A DNA stretch of 30,325 bases from a virus, in the IMG/VR virus record IMGVR_UViG_3300037336_000252, positions 1 to 30,325 of that record, one strand, 5' to 3'. This document shows positions 17,241 through 24,566 of the stretch, in pieces (position 1 is the stretch's first letter; every line of letters starts with the position of its first letter). Position numbers and translations under genes: made by a program. The notes beneath the pieces are model-generated. The model ran no database searches. It saw only the letters and a program-made list of their open reading frames with translations, and was not told the origin of the DNA.

Positions 17241-17992
17241 ATTTGTTCTCCGAATGAAGTTACTACTGTAAAATCTTTTTCTTTTCTTTTTTCTTCCACC
17301 CTCTCTAAAGAAATATTAAAATACTCTTTGTTATTCTCAATACCTATAAAATTTCGGTTAGTATTTATGCAAGCAACTCCAGTAGTTCCCGAACCCATAG
17401 TGAAATCTAAAACCGTTTCATTTTCGTTTGTGTAGGTTTTTATTAAATATTCCATTAATGCAACGGGTTTTTGTGTTGGGTGTAGCCCTGCGTTTTTATT
17501 ATCTGCCTTAGTAAACTCAATTATAGCTTTTGGGTGGTACTCATCATTTATGTTAGCATCTAAACCAGATGTAGTGCTTACCTCGTGTTTGGTATTATAA
17601 CCACCTTTTTGTCGCATTACACCTTTAGTTTTTATGGGATAGTAGTTGTGTAAGTTAAAAACAGATATATTTTCAAAAGGCTTTAAAGGTTGATATTTAA
17701 CGGATGCAAAATTTCCAGCCTTTTTCTTATCCCATATCCAATCATACTTATAGTTTTTAATATTACTCATTCTCAAAGCACTACTAAAAGGCTCGCTACC
17801 AAATAATACAATAGCTCCGTTTGGCTTTATAATTCTATTTAATTGTTCCCACATAAGTTTAAAATCAATAACTGAATCCCATTTACAAGCCGTTGTGCCA
17901 TAAGGTGGGTCTGTTATAATAGCATCTATACTTCCGCTTTCAATCGTTTTCATTACTTCAAGGCAATCTCCAAATCTTAAATCTATTGTCAT
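17237..17992 (-). CDS. DNA (N6-adenine or N4-cytosine) methyltransferase
   Basis: This 251-residue enzyme transfers methyl groups from S-adenosylmethionine to DNA. The catalytic DPPY motif is at residues 28-31 (ITDPPYGTT), an HPTQKP motif is near residue 167, and the S-adenosylmethionine-binding FTMGSGTTG is at about 197-205. Catalytic motif before binding motif is the beta-group order. No restriction enzyme gene is adjacent, so it is a solitary enzyme, perhaps protecting phage DNA from host restriction. It is not a normal member of the head operon: it is flanked by a complete hairpin site upstream and a matched half-site downstream and interrupts the run from portal to scaffold. Confidence 0.9.
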   Translation of the reverse strand: MTIDLRFGDCLEVMKTIESGSIDAIITDPPYGTTACKWDSVIDFKLMWEQLNRIIKPNGAIVLFGSEPFSSALRMSNIKNYKYDWIWDKKKAGNFASVKYQPLKPFENISVFNLHNYYPIKTKGVMRQKGGYNTKHEVSTTSGLDANINDEYHPKAIIEFTKADNKNAGLHPTQKPVALMEYLIKTYTNENETVLDFTMGSGTTGVACINTNRNFIGIENNKEYFNISLERVEEKRKEKDFTVVTSFGEQM

Positions 17993-18074
17993 ATTTTAAT
18001 TTTTTGCCCTACCTAAAAAAAGAAAAGAAAAAAGTTCTGTTCTCCGATTGAGCATTTGTGGTTAATTACCGTAC

Positions 18075-18172
18075 TACTGCTAACACGTGCTATAAGAAAT
18101 AGCGGGTTCAGTGGTAAATTGATGTTTTCGTTTTCATAATCCGCTACTTCTCATAGCACCATCCGTTATGTG
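18075..18172 (-). repeat. attC-like recombination site inside the head operon
   Basis: Read on the minus strand, the site begins with an ATAACGG box, then a stem arm GTGCTATGAGAAGTAGCGG, a loop of about 30 nt, the returning arm CCGCTATTTCTTATAGCAC and a GTGTTAGC box. The stem is 19-22 bp with G-T wobbles and one mismatch. The 5' arm has about three more unpaired bases next to the box than the 3' arm. The same layout is seen at the junctions of the 24.5-30 kb array. The 5' box and arm form the last codons of the upstream 78-residue gene. Confidence 0.75.
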
Positions 18173-18370
18173 TCCTTTTTCAATTAAATGCTTGACTTTT
18201 GAAACAACATTTTTCCTTTGTGTTGAAGAAAGATTGCTGTTGTTTTCTTTGATTAACTTGAATTCAGCAATTAATAATTCATAATCACTAATCAAGCTTT
18301 CAGTTTTAGCCTTAATGCGTTGCTTTTTGGCTTTTCGCTGTTTGAAAAAATTTATAATATAATTTACCAT
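18134..18370 (-). CDS. Small phage protein coupled to portal; C-terminus runs into the hairpin site
   Basis: This 78-residue basic, helical protein starts on the stop codon of the portal gene (1-nt overlap), so it is a normal member of the head operon. It has a Lys/Arg-rich start (FFKQRKAKKQRIKAK) and a helical second half (STQRKNVVSKVKHLIEKG). I do not recognise a named family. The last residues (ITDGAMRSSGL) are encoded by the first arm of the attC-like site, so the original C-terminus was probably replaced when the methyltransferase cassette entered. Confidence 0.7.
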   Translation of the reverse strand: MVNYIINFFKQRKAKKQRIKAKTESLISDYELLIAEFKLIKENNSNLSSTQRKNVVSKVKHLIEKGHITDGAMRSSGL

Positions 18371-19800
18371 TACGCGGTTGGGTTAACAGGTTCTACGATT
18401 GCCTTAGCTTTTTCAGCATCAATTAAAAGCATTTCAGCTTTTGGGTCTTCAACCATATCAATTAATTTAATGGCGGTTTCAGAGGACATTAATCCAGCCT
18501 CTTTTAATTTAGTGATAACATCAGTTGCACTTTGAATATCGTCAGGAATGATTGAATTAAAGATAATATCAAAATACAAAGCAGCCGCCTCTTTAGCCAA
18601 GGTTGTGTTTGTTGTCATTGATATTCCAGACAAAATAATATTTGCAATACGCTCAATCATTGTTCTGTTTTCCCCTTCATTCATTAACGCCTTAATAACT
18701 GCATCAAGAAACAACAATTTCAAAGCCACTCCAGATATTGCTCCAAGTCCTTTAACGTTGTCAAATGATAAATCAGGGGTTTGAGAAATTGAATAAATCA
18801 AGTCTTTAATGCTCTCCGTTTCTAGCTTTGCAGACTCGACAGAGTTAGATGCTGACAGGAATTCAGCTCTTCCGTTAACATACTTTCCTTCATCATCTTT
18901 TTTCATTGGAAAGTTTATAACCTTGCCCATCGCATCTTTTTCTGGCAATGAAGCCACTTCTCCGAATGTCATTAAAATAGGGTATGCACTATAATCATTC
19001 GAGCCTCCTAATTTTGAAAGCGTAGTTTCGTATCGGTCAATCAATTCTCTTACTCCAAACCATTCCGGCTCATCTTGTGAAACGTAAACAATAGGAATTC
19101 TATCAAAACCATGTTTTATAATTCCTTTTTCTGAATAAGTCAAAACCCCTGATTTATCATTCAAGTAATGGAAGTTAAGATTGTCCCAAATTTCAACGTG
19201 GTTAATATCCGTACCGCTTTCATCAGCTGCAACATACTCCCACATAAAAGCCAACATATCGCCCGAAACATCAAAATAAGGCGTCATCATTCCTTTTGTG
19301 TTTTCTAAAACCTTTGATTTGATTTCTTTTGCTTGCGACTTTAAACCTATCTTGCTTAAGATTTTATTTAATACAGAGCTCGGGTTTAAGTCTGAAATAT
19401 AAAATTGAATAGCTGATTGCGTTTCCGATTTTTTAAGAGAAATAATCTTTTGAATTTTACTATCAATTCTATTTACTTTCCAAATTTGGTAAAACAATTT
19501 TGATAGGCTATTTTCATCTGAAGGAATTAAAGTCGCTGGCTTTCCAACTTCAAAAGCTGTAGCTGTATTTACAATCTTCTTTGCAAAATTTATAGGAATA
19601 CGAACTGCTTTGATGTTATTGTTGTCTACGGTTTTATCCTTTTGAATTTTTCCGACCTGAGTGTCACGAATACTCCTGTCGTGGTCTTTATACTCTTTTT
19701 GATACTCCTTAATTTTAGCAATATCCTTGCTTTGCTTCTTAATAACATCAATTACTTTTTGAGGTTCATTAAGCAAATCTTTTAAAAAATTTTCTTCCAT
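18370..19800 (-). CDS. Portal protein (SPP1 gp6-like)
   Basis: This 476-residue protein follows the large terminase gene by 4 nt, the usual order. The sequence resembles the SPP1 gp6-type portal family: an N-terminal KEYQKEYKDHDRSIRDTQ segment, then IKAVRIPINFAKKIVNTATA leading to the pore-forming core, an acidic region that recurs in portals (HVEIWDNLNFHYL), and LSFDNVKGLGAISGVALKLL, which is typical of the family's C-terminal part. The portal is the dodecameric ring at one head vertex through which DNA is packed and released. Its stop overlaps the start of the next small gene. Confidence 0.85.
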   Translation of the reverse strand: MEENFLKDLLNEPQKVIDVIKKQSKDIAKIKEYQKEYKDHDRSIRDTQVGKIQKDKTVDNNNIKAVRIPINFAKKIVNTATAFEVGKPATLIPSDENSLSKLFYQIWKVNRIDSKIQKIISLKKSETQSAIQFYISDLNPSSVLNKILSKIGLKSQAKEIKSKVLENTKGMMTPYFDVSGDMLAFMWEYVAADESGTDINHVEIWDNLNFHYLNDKSGVLTYSEKGIIKHGFDRIPIVYVSQDEPEWFGVRELIDRYETTLSKLGGSNDYSAYPILMTFGEVASLPEKDAMGKVINFPMKKDDEGKYVNGRAEFLSASNSVESAKLETESIKDLIYSISQTPDLSFDNVKGLGAISGVALKLLFLDAVIKALMNEGENRTMIERIANIILSGISMTTNTTLAKEAAALYFDIIFNSIIPDDIQSATDVITKLKEAGLMSSETAIKLIDMVEDPKAEMLLIDAEKAKAIVEPVNPTA

Positions 19801-19804
19801 GGCT

Positions 19805-21274
19805 TTAATAATTTATTTTATTTAATTCTTCTGCGCTTGTTTTTAAAACTATTGTATTTGAGTTGTGAGCGATGTGGCCATAACGTGCCGCATCCCAAAT
19901 ATGGTTAAACTTGTCTAAAGGTTGGTTAATAGCAATACCAGCTATCTCTTTCATTTTGTAGTTTTGCTGTTCCTTTAACGCTTGTTTGTAAAGATGGTTT
20001 TTAACGATGTGAATTTTCTTCTTCTTCATCGACCCAAGCCAGAACATTACAGATTTTGTTTTGCTGATTTTATAAGCATTTACAAATCCTTCGCGTTTCA
20101 AACCCTTTACCATTTCAACCGTTCCTTTATTCTCTCCTGTATATTTATCAGCAGAATCGCAAGGAATGATATCTTTTGCCTTGTCTATACCTAAACTTTC
20201 AAGCAATAAGGATAAAGACTCTGGATTGTCGATAGGCTCATAGGATAATGGTTCTATCCAAATATTATGCTCATCTTCTGCGTATTTAATAAGCGTATTT
20301 GGATCAACTGTAAATCCAAAATCATTTGGATATATAACCGCTTTGTCTTTTGGAAATTTATCAATCCATGACACAAATGGAAATATCAACCCTTTCATGG
20401 CGCCACGTAATCCCAAGCCGTAACACCGCCAATACACTTCATCAGCAGTTCCATTCTTGATATTTTCTTCGTTTGGTGGTAGTTGGTTCGTTTCTGAAAT
20501 TGGTTCTATTTTTCCAGTGAGTTTATTGTAAATCTGGATTACATTTTCTTTGATTATATAAGAGCCTGTTTTCCACGGTTCGGTTATAACTATCTCGTTT
20601 CGCTCCTGTGGCGTTATGAATTTATTATCTTTAAACGTGGTTCGAACAAATGCTACATCTGGACGAGTTAGAACATTATCAAAAAACCAATGGTCCGTAA
20701 ATGATGGATTATAATCCGCCCACCAAAATTTACGACAACGCATTTTAACCTGGTCAAAGACTGATTTCTTAATAAACATAACTTCATTGAAAAAAGCATA
20801 GTCACAACCACCCCCATGCTTACCGTCTCCAATAAAATATATTTTACTATTTCCGATTTTGAAGGATTTAATTTCATCGGTGTCTTTGAATTTATTAGGC
20901 AAACCGAAATGATCTAACCGCCTCTTGAAGTCATCATATAGAGTAGTTTTAAACTCGTTGTAAGTCTCTCTATAGATATTTATAGTGCATCCATCTATTT
21001 CTACAAATTTACATAACCAAATTATAGCGTCAACGCTGGACCAAGTTTTACCACTCCTACTTGAGCCTTCTAATGCGGCACCACGATAACCAGATACGAG
21101 CTCTAATTTACCATCAACAAAATCATATTTTTGGCTGGTTATTGATTCGAAAAGTAGTTTGTAGTTTGGATTTGTTTCTTCTTCTAATTCACACAGCCTC
21201 TTATGTGAAATATCAATGTCTCTTTCGTTTAAAAGAGTTTCAAATTCTAATATTTCAGAATCAGTTAAAGGCAT
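19805..21274 (-). CDS. Terminase large subunit (packaging ATPase and nuclease)
   Basis: This 489-residue protein is the motor that packs phage DNA into the head and cuts it. The Walker A motif GSSRSGKT is at residues 70-77 within ALEGSSRSGKTWSS. A hydrophobic-acidic segment (DYAFFNEVMF) near residue 150 fits Walker B. The nuclease domain follows, with an acidic strand (DFGFTVDPNTLIKYAEDE), a conserved CDSADKYTG segment and a C-terminal acidic site (FNHIWDAARYGH). Start is ATG at 21272-21274, 2 nt after the stop of a 54-residue gene. Length and domain order are normal. Confidence 0.93.
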   Translation of the reverse strand: MPLTDSEILEFETLLNERDIDISHKRLCELEEETNPNYKLLFESITSQKYDFVDGKLELVSGYRGAALEGSSRSGKTWSSVDAIIWLCKFVEIDGCTINIYRETYNEFKTTLYDDFKRRLDHFGLPNKFKDTDEIKSFKIGNSKIYFIGDGKHGGGCDYAFFNEVMFIKKSVFDQVKMRCRKFWWADYNPSFTDHWFFDNVLTRPDVAFVRTTFKDNKFITPQERNEIVITEPWKTGSYIIKENVIQIYNKLTGKIEPISETNQLPPNEENIKNGTADEVYWRCYGLGLRGAMKGLIFPFVSWIDKFPKDKAVIYPNDFGFTVDPNTLIKYAEDEHNIWIEPLSYEPIDNPESLSLLLESLGIDKAKDIIPCDSADKYTGENKGTVEMVKGLKREGFVNAYKISKTKSVMFWLGSMKKKKIHIVKNHLYKQALKEQQNYKMKEIAGIAINQPLDKFNHIWDAARYGHIAHNSNTIVLKTSAEELNKINY

Positions 21275-21276
21275 TG

Positions 21277-21441
21277 TTAATCAATTTTTTCAACAAATAC
21301 ATCCGCGTCTTTTAGGGTAATGGATATGTTATCATTATCGCAAGTTTCAGCAAAATCTAAAAGCGCATAACCGATAAGCTCTGGGTCTGTGGTAAGCTTT
21401 CCGTTTACGAATACTTGACCGTTAATTATCGATAGTTTCAT
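21277..21441 (-). CDS. Small 54-residue protein upstream of terminase, unknown
   Basis: A compact gene from ATG at 21439-21441 encodes 54 residues beginning MKLSIINGQVFVNGKL and ending FVEKID. It ends 2 nt before the large terminase start, so it belongs to the same operon. The sequence is acidic, with alternating hydrophobic residues that suggest a small alpha/beta fold. I do not recognise a family. The tight packing and good protein-like composition make it likely to be real despite its size. Confidence 0.65.
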   Translation of the reverse strand: MKLSIINGQVFVNGKLTTDPELIGYALLDFAETCDNDNISITLKDADVFVEKID

Positions 21442-21455
21442 TTTTTGGAATGGGT

Positions 21456-21665
21456 TTATTTACAAGCATTATCAAGCTTCGACTGTCTTTCTTGTTCAAG
21501 TAGGCTAATGAATCTATAATCAATACCGCTAACCGTTGGGTTGTCTAAAACTTGTTGAATTTGTGCATCGTAATAATTATTAATGCTTTTAATTTCAGCA
21601 TCGCAATTATCGTTTGAACAACTTAAAGCAATGAATAATAGGATAAATAGTAATAGATTTTTCAT
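21456..21665 (-). CDS. Small lipoprotein
   Basis: The product has 69 residues. The N-terminus MKNLLLFILLFIALSC is a lipoprotein signal peptide with the lipid-carrying Cys at residue 16, so the mature part (SNDNCDAEIKSINN onward) should sit on a membrane outside the cytoplasm. The mature protein has two more Cys, which may pair, and a helical segment rich in Gln and Glu. A longer frame runs upstream to 21839, but it has no lipoprotein-type start, so I choose ATG at 21663-21665. In this place, before the terminase genes, it could be a lysis (Rz1-like) or exclusion lipoprotein; that is only a suggestion. Confidence 0.65.
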   Translation of the reverse strand: MKNLLLFILLFIALSCSNDNCDAEIKSINNYYDAQIQQVLDNPTVSGIDYRFISLLEQERQSKLDNACK

Positions 21666-21887
21666 TTTATAAATTTTTAAATTAAAAAAACAACTAACAT
21701 TTGATTTTTTATAAGGCTTTAACACTACCGTTTTAAGACCTAACGTGAACCGACTCAAATTTTCTACGTTCCAATAGGCATTTACTCGAAACGCCTCCAA
21801 TAACTCACGCATAGCATATGATTTTAACGAAGAATACAAGCCTCCGATTGGTTATACTTGAGGGCTTATCCTCATGAGCTGTTTTAG
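21666..21887. other. Stretch without a convincing gene
   Basis: I see no supported gene here. A frame on the minus strand continues upstream from the lipoprotein but has no plausible function. A small hairpin (TGAGG and CCTCA, 21859-21874) lies just downstream of the tRNA and could mark processing of its 3' end. The rest is AT-rich leader. Confidence 0.5.
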
Positions 21888-21960
21888 TTGCAAGGACGGG
21901 ACTCGAACCCACGACCTGATGGTTATGAGCCACCCGAGCTACCAACTGCTCTACCTTGCT
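21888..21960 (-). tRNA. tRNA-Met (anticodon CAT)
   Basis: The 73 nt fold as a cloverleaf on the minus strand: acceptor AGCAAGG with CCTTGCA, D arm GAGC/GCTC, anticodon loop CTCATAA, and T arm GTGGG-TTCGAGT-CCCGT. CCA is not encoded. The first acceptor pair is an A-A mismatch. The initiator-type three G-C pairs in the anticodon stem are absent, so an elongator Met tRNA, or an Ile tRNA with a modified CAT anticodon, is more likely than an initiator. Confidence 0.88.
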
Positions 21961-22054
21961 TTATTTCATTGGACTCCAGCTTGGCTGTAGATGCCGTGGC
22001 TGTGAAAACAGTCATACAGACTGCAATCATAAAGAGGTAACGAATTGATTTCAT
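21923..22054 (-). CDS. Short signal-peptide-like frame running into the tRNA
   Basis: From ATG at 22052-22054 a 43-residue frame begins MKSIRYLFMIAVCMTVFTAT and then STAKLESNE, which looks like a normal secretion signal with a cleavage site after ASTA. After about 30 residues the frame enters the tRNA gene and stops inside it. It lies directly behind a good promoter. It is either a remnant of a secreted protein, cut short by the tRNA, or a real leader peptide. The tRNA part cannot be evolving as protein. Confidence 0.35.
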   Translation of the reverse strand: MKSIRYLFMIAVCMTVFTATASTAKLESNEIKQGRAVGSSGGS

Positions 22055-22058
22055 TTGT

Positions 22059-22090
22059 CAAATTTAACAAAATATGTTACACTATTGCAA
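22059..22090 (-). promoter_or_regulatory. Promoter for tRNA and lipoprotein, with repeated operator-like sites
   Basis: On the minus strand a -33 TTG (22088-22090) and a -7 TAAATTTG (22059-22066) are 21 nt apart, which fits the Bacteroidota pattern. CAAAATATGTTA occurs twice on the plus strand (22068-22079 and 22088-22099), exactly 20 nt apart, so two helical turns. The pair overlaps the promoter and could be a repressor or activator site. Confidence 0.6.
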
Positions 22091-22117
22091 AATATGTTAT
22101 ATAGTATTTAAAAAAAA

Positions 22118-22678
22118 CTATTCTTGCTTTGTTGCTTTGGCTATTAACTGCGCAATTCTTGCATCTCTTTCAGTTGGATTTAAACTTTGACCGTTAGTAG
22201 TCAAATCATTTTTAATAGTGGCATAATCTCCCTCAATTTTTGATATTTCAGATTGATAATAATGGATTTGCTTTCTAATTTCATTTTGCTTTTCCAAAGG
22301 CAGAACAAAATCACCTTTAGAGTTATGAGAGCTTACAGGCTTATTACCAACGATAAAGAAAAACTTAACGGATCCAATTAATTGTTGTTCCATAATATCA
22401 ATTTGATTTTGATAAAACATCAAACGGTCAATTTTTAGTTTTAAGCCCTGTTTAACGGCATTAACTTCAATGGTAATACTTGCTTCCTCTTTTGCTTTGT
22501 TAACCTTTCTTTGATACTCTAAAAACTTACTGTTAGCCGTGTTCCAATCTTTATCGAATGTAGTTTTACCTTTTGCCCACTTTTGCCCAAATTTTGCCCA
22601 CGTATCAACATAATTAAGCTCATCGACTTTTAGCAAATCGAAAATCCATTTTTGGCGGTTCTTTGGGTTGTTGGTCAT
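22118..22678 (-). CDS. Probable terminase small subunit
   Basis: This 186-residue helical protein is encoded two genes upstream of the large terminase. The N-terminus contains Trp-rich turns (DTWAKFGQKWAKGKTT, then DWNTANSKFLEYQRKVN) that look like a DNA-binding module, and the middle (TIEVNAVKQGLKLKIDRLM) resembles the oligomer-forming part of small terminases. A C-terminal helical, charged tail would contact the large subunit. Small terminase recognises the packaging site on phage DNA. The call rests on size, composition and context; I do not see an unambiguous family motif. Confidence 0.65.
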   Translation of the reverse strand: MTNNPKNRQKWIFDLLKVDELNYVDTWAKFGQKWAKGKTTFDKDWNTANSKFLEYQRKVNKAKEEASITIEVNAVKQGLKLKIDRLMFYQNQIDIMEQQLIGSVKFFFIVGNKPVSSHNSKGDFVLPLEKQNEIRKQIHYYQSEISKIEGDYATIKNDLTTNGQSLNPTERDARIAQLIAKATKQE

Positions 22679-22751
22679 AATTGTATTTTATAAAACATTT
22701 ATAAACGGCACTCTTTTTTTTAAGTTTTCGCTATTTGCCATTTTTTAACTG

Positions 22752-23939
22752 TTATTCAACTGTTACTCCGTTGTGTTTAATTGTTAATGTAGGGTCTAGT
22801 TTTCGCATTCTTTTTACACAAACATCAACGTACCTACAATCCAACTCCATACCGTAGCATTTTCTTTTAAGTTGGTGAGATGCTACCATTGTACTTCCGC
22901 TTCCTAAAAATAGGTATAATACACTTCCACCACTTTTACTACCATCGTTTATTCCTTTTTCACATAATGGGATTGGCTTCATAGTTGGGTGTAAATCATT
23001 TTTTTTAGTACGTTCAATGTCCCAAATATCCATTCCATTATTTCCACCATAAAAATTATGTTCAGATGCCCACCCATAAAAGATTGGCTCATATTTACTC
23101 ATATAATCAGAATTAGAAAGTGTATGGTTTCCTTTATTCCAAATTATCAAAGCTCTATATTGAAGTCCTGTCCTTTTCATACTTGCGAAATATTTATCTA
23201 TCCCAAGTCTATAAAATGAAATGTAAAAAGCTCCTTTACAAAAAAGAAGTATGTTAGTATTTATAGAATCTAAAAAATCATCACCGTCAGAATCGGACAT
23301 TTTATCATTTTTTATTACACCGTGTTTAGCGTTAAACGATTTACTTCCATCTACGTTTATTCCACCCGTAAAATCCATTAAGTAAGGAGGGTCTGTAAAC
23401 ACCATATCCGCTTTTTCACCATTCATTAACTTTGCAACCGTATCACTGCAAGTACTATCTCCACAAAGTAAACGATGCTCTCCAATTTCGTAAAGGTCGC
23501 CTAAAACGGTTATCGGTATTTCGGGCGGTGTAGTATCAAAGTCGTCTTCTTCAGCTTCTAAAACTTCCGTATTAAACTCTGGAATATCCAACCCCCACTC
23601 GGTTAACTCTTCGGCTTCCCATTCGTTGTTTAATTGCTCCCAATCCCATTCGCCAAAACCAACGTTATCTTTTATAATAAATTCATTTTGTTGTTGCTCG
23701 GTTAAATTTGATGCTTTGATTATTGGAACTTCTTTTAAACCCGCCTCTTTACATGCTTTTAATCGCATATTGCCACCTAATACAATCATATCATCGTTGA
23801 CTACAATAGGGCGCAAATTAAGCATTTCCGGAAAGTCTTTAATAGACTGCACCAACTTTGCAAACTTATCATCTTTGATGGTTCTAGGGTTGTTTGGGTT
23901 CGGTTTTAAATCGCTTAATTTTTTAGTTTCTATAATCAT
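22752..23939 (-). CDS. ParB-like nuclease domain fused to DNA methyltransferase
   Basis: This 395-residue protein has two parts. Residues 1-100 form a ParB-type domain (LKPNPNNPRTIKDDKFAKL, then IVLGGNMRLKACKEAG with the GGNMRL motif near 55-60). Residues about 140-390 form a DNA methyltransferase with DPPY at 183-186 (FTDPPYLMDF), HPTMKP near 320 and the S-adenosylmethionine-binding FLGSGS at 344-349. Such fusions are common in phages and mobile elements and modify DNA at a specific site. It sits upstream of the small terminase, so it may modify DNA before packaging. The ParB part may bring the enzyme to its sites. Confidence 0.88.
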   Translation of the reverse strand: MIIETKKLSDLKPNPNNPRTIKDDKFAKLVQSIKDFPEMLNLRPIVVNDDMIVLGGNMRLKACKEAGLKEVPIIKASNLTEQQQNEFIIKDNVGFGEWDWEQLNNEWEAEELTEWGLDIPEFNTEVLEAEEDDFDTTPPEIPITVLGDLYEIGEHRLLCGDSTCSDTVAKLMNGEKADMVFTDPPYLMDFTGGINVDGSKSFNAKHGVIKNDKMSDSDGDDFLDSINTNILLFCKGAFYISFYRLGIDKYFASMKRTGLQYRALIIWNKGNHTLSNSDYMSKYEPIFYGWASEHNFYGGNNGMDIWDIERTKKNDLHPTMKPIPLCEKGINDGSKSGGSVLYLFLGSGSTMVASHQLKRKCYGMELDCRYVDVCVKRMRKLDPTLTIKHNGVTVE

Positions 23940-23967
23940 AAATCGAAGGTACTAAATTTTTTTTGTT

Positions 23968-24243
23968 TTAAAAAGGCATTTCGTTTTCGACGAAAGAAAC
24001 TACACTATAATTAATTTCAAAGGTTAACTTTTTTAATTTATTAATCGTTAATTTTTCTCTTTGAATATTCGCAACTAATGTAGATTTAAAACAATTTATT
24101 GGAATTTCTTTTAAAGCATAACTTCTTTTATTTTTAACATCTTTATAAACAAAACCATATTTATACAATGTGGTAATTTCTTGTATCATATTAATTAATG
24201 TTTTACTACATTGGTTGCGTGAATTTGTTTGATTATAGGACAT
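23968..24243 (-). CDS. Small basic protein, unknown
   Basis: The product has 91 residues with ATG at 24241-24243 (MSYNQTNSRNQCSKTL). A longer frame begins further upstream, but its start would overlap the neighbouring gene and the promoter, so I choose this start. The protein is basic and mixes helices and strands (KYGFVYKDVKNKRSYALKE). I do not recognise it. It is likely transcribed from the promoter just upstream, which would place its start codon almost at the transcript end, so a leaderless message is possible. Confidence 0.55.
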   Translation of the reverse strand: MSYNQTNSRNQCSKTLINMIQEITTLYKYGFVYKDVKNKRSYALKEIPINCFKSTLVANIQREKLTINKLKKLTFEINYSVVSFVENEMPF

Positions 24244-24252
24244 ATTATTACA

Positions 24253-24285
24253 CAAATGTAACATATTATACAATAAAGTTGCAAA
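24253..24285 (-). promoter_or_regulatory. Promoter, similar to the tRNA-lipoprotein promoter
   Basis: On the minus strand -7 TACATTTG (24253-24260) and -33 TTTG (24282-24285) are 21 nt apart. The flank carries TTGCAAAATAT on the plus strand, also present at the 22.06-22.1 kb promoter, and GTAACATATTAT, which resembles GTAACATATTTT there. The shared elements suggest common control. Confidence 0.55.
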
Positions 24286-24529
24286 ATATATTATTATTTT
24301 TTCTTCTACTGCTTGCATTTGATAATTGCAATTTTATAAGTTTTTTTTTAGAAACAAGTTGACCGTTAATATAATAACCGTTTCTTTTTTCGTTATACGT
24401 TAATTTTCTAAAATTTTTAGTTCTTTTTCTCGGGCAATGTTGCAATTGATATAGGAAACCATCATTTAAACAAACGATTTTATCGTATATTTTGAAGCGA
24501 AATTGTATTTGGTTTTCAGTTGGTTGCAT
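24266..24529 (-). CDS. Small basic protein, unknown
   Basis: This 87-residue protein starts at ATG 24527-24529, 24 nt beyond the end of the last cassette. It is Lys/Arg-rich with many Asn and Tyr (HCPRKRTKNFRKLTYNEKRN, then GYYINGQLVSKKKLIKLQL). The G-YYINGQLVSKKKL run looks like a short DNA-binding element found in some phage proteins, but I cannot name it. A promoter for the next gene overlaps its 3' end. Confidence 0.5.
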   Translation of the reverse strand: MQPTENQIQFRFKIYDKIVCLNDGFLYQLQHCPRKRTKNFRKLTYNEKRNGYYINGQLVSKKKLIKLQLSNASSRRKNNNIFCNFIV

Positions 24530-24552
24530 AATTTAGTTGATGTTATTGATTA

Positions 24553-24561
24553 GTTATGTGC
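24553..24561 (-). repeat. Half recombination site at the left end of the array
   Basis: GCACATAAC on the minus strand matches the start of the same cassette at 25183-25191 (GTTATGTGC read the other way). No returning arm follows, so the last cassette lacks a complete site. A deletion, or the point where the array was inserted, could explain this. Confidence 0.55.
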
Positions 24562-24566
24562 AAGTG

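Noticed and set aside
21456-21839. Longer start for the small lipoprotein gene
   Set aside because: The extension has no signal logic and would put the hydrophobic signal in the middle of the protein. ATG at 21663-21665 gives a normal lipoprotein signal.
21888-21960. Initiator tRNA
   Set aside because: The unpaired first position fits, but the three consecutive G-C pairs of the anticodon stem are absent.
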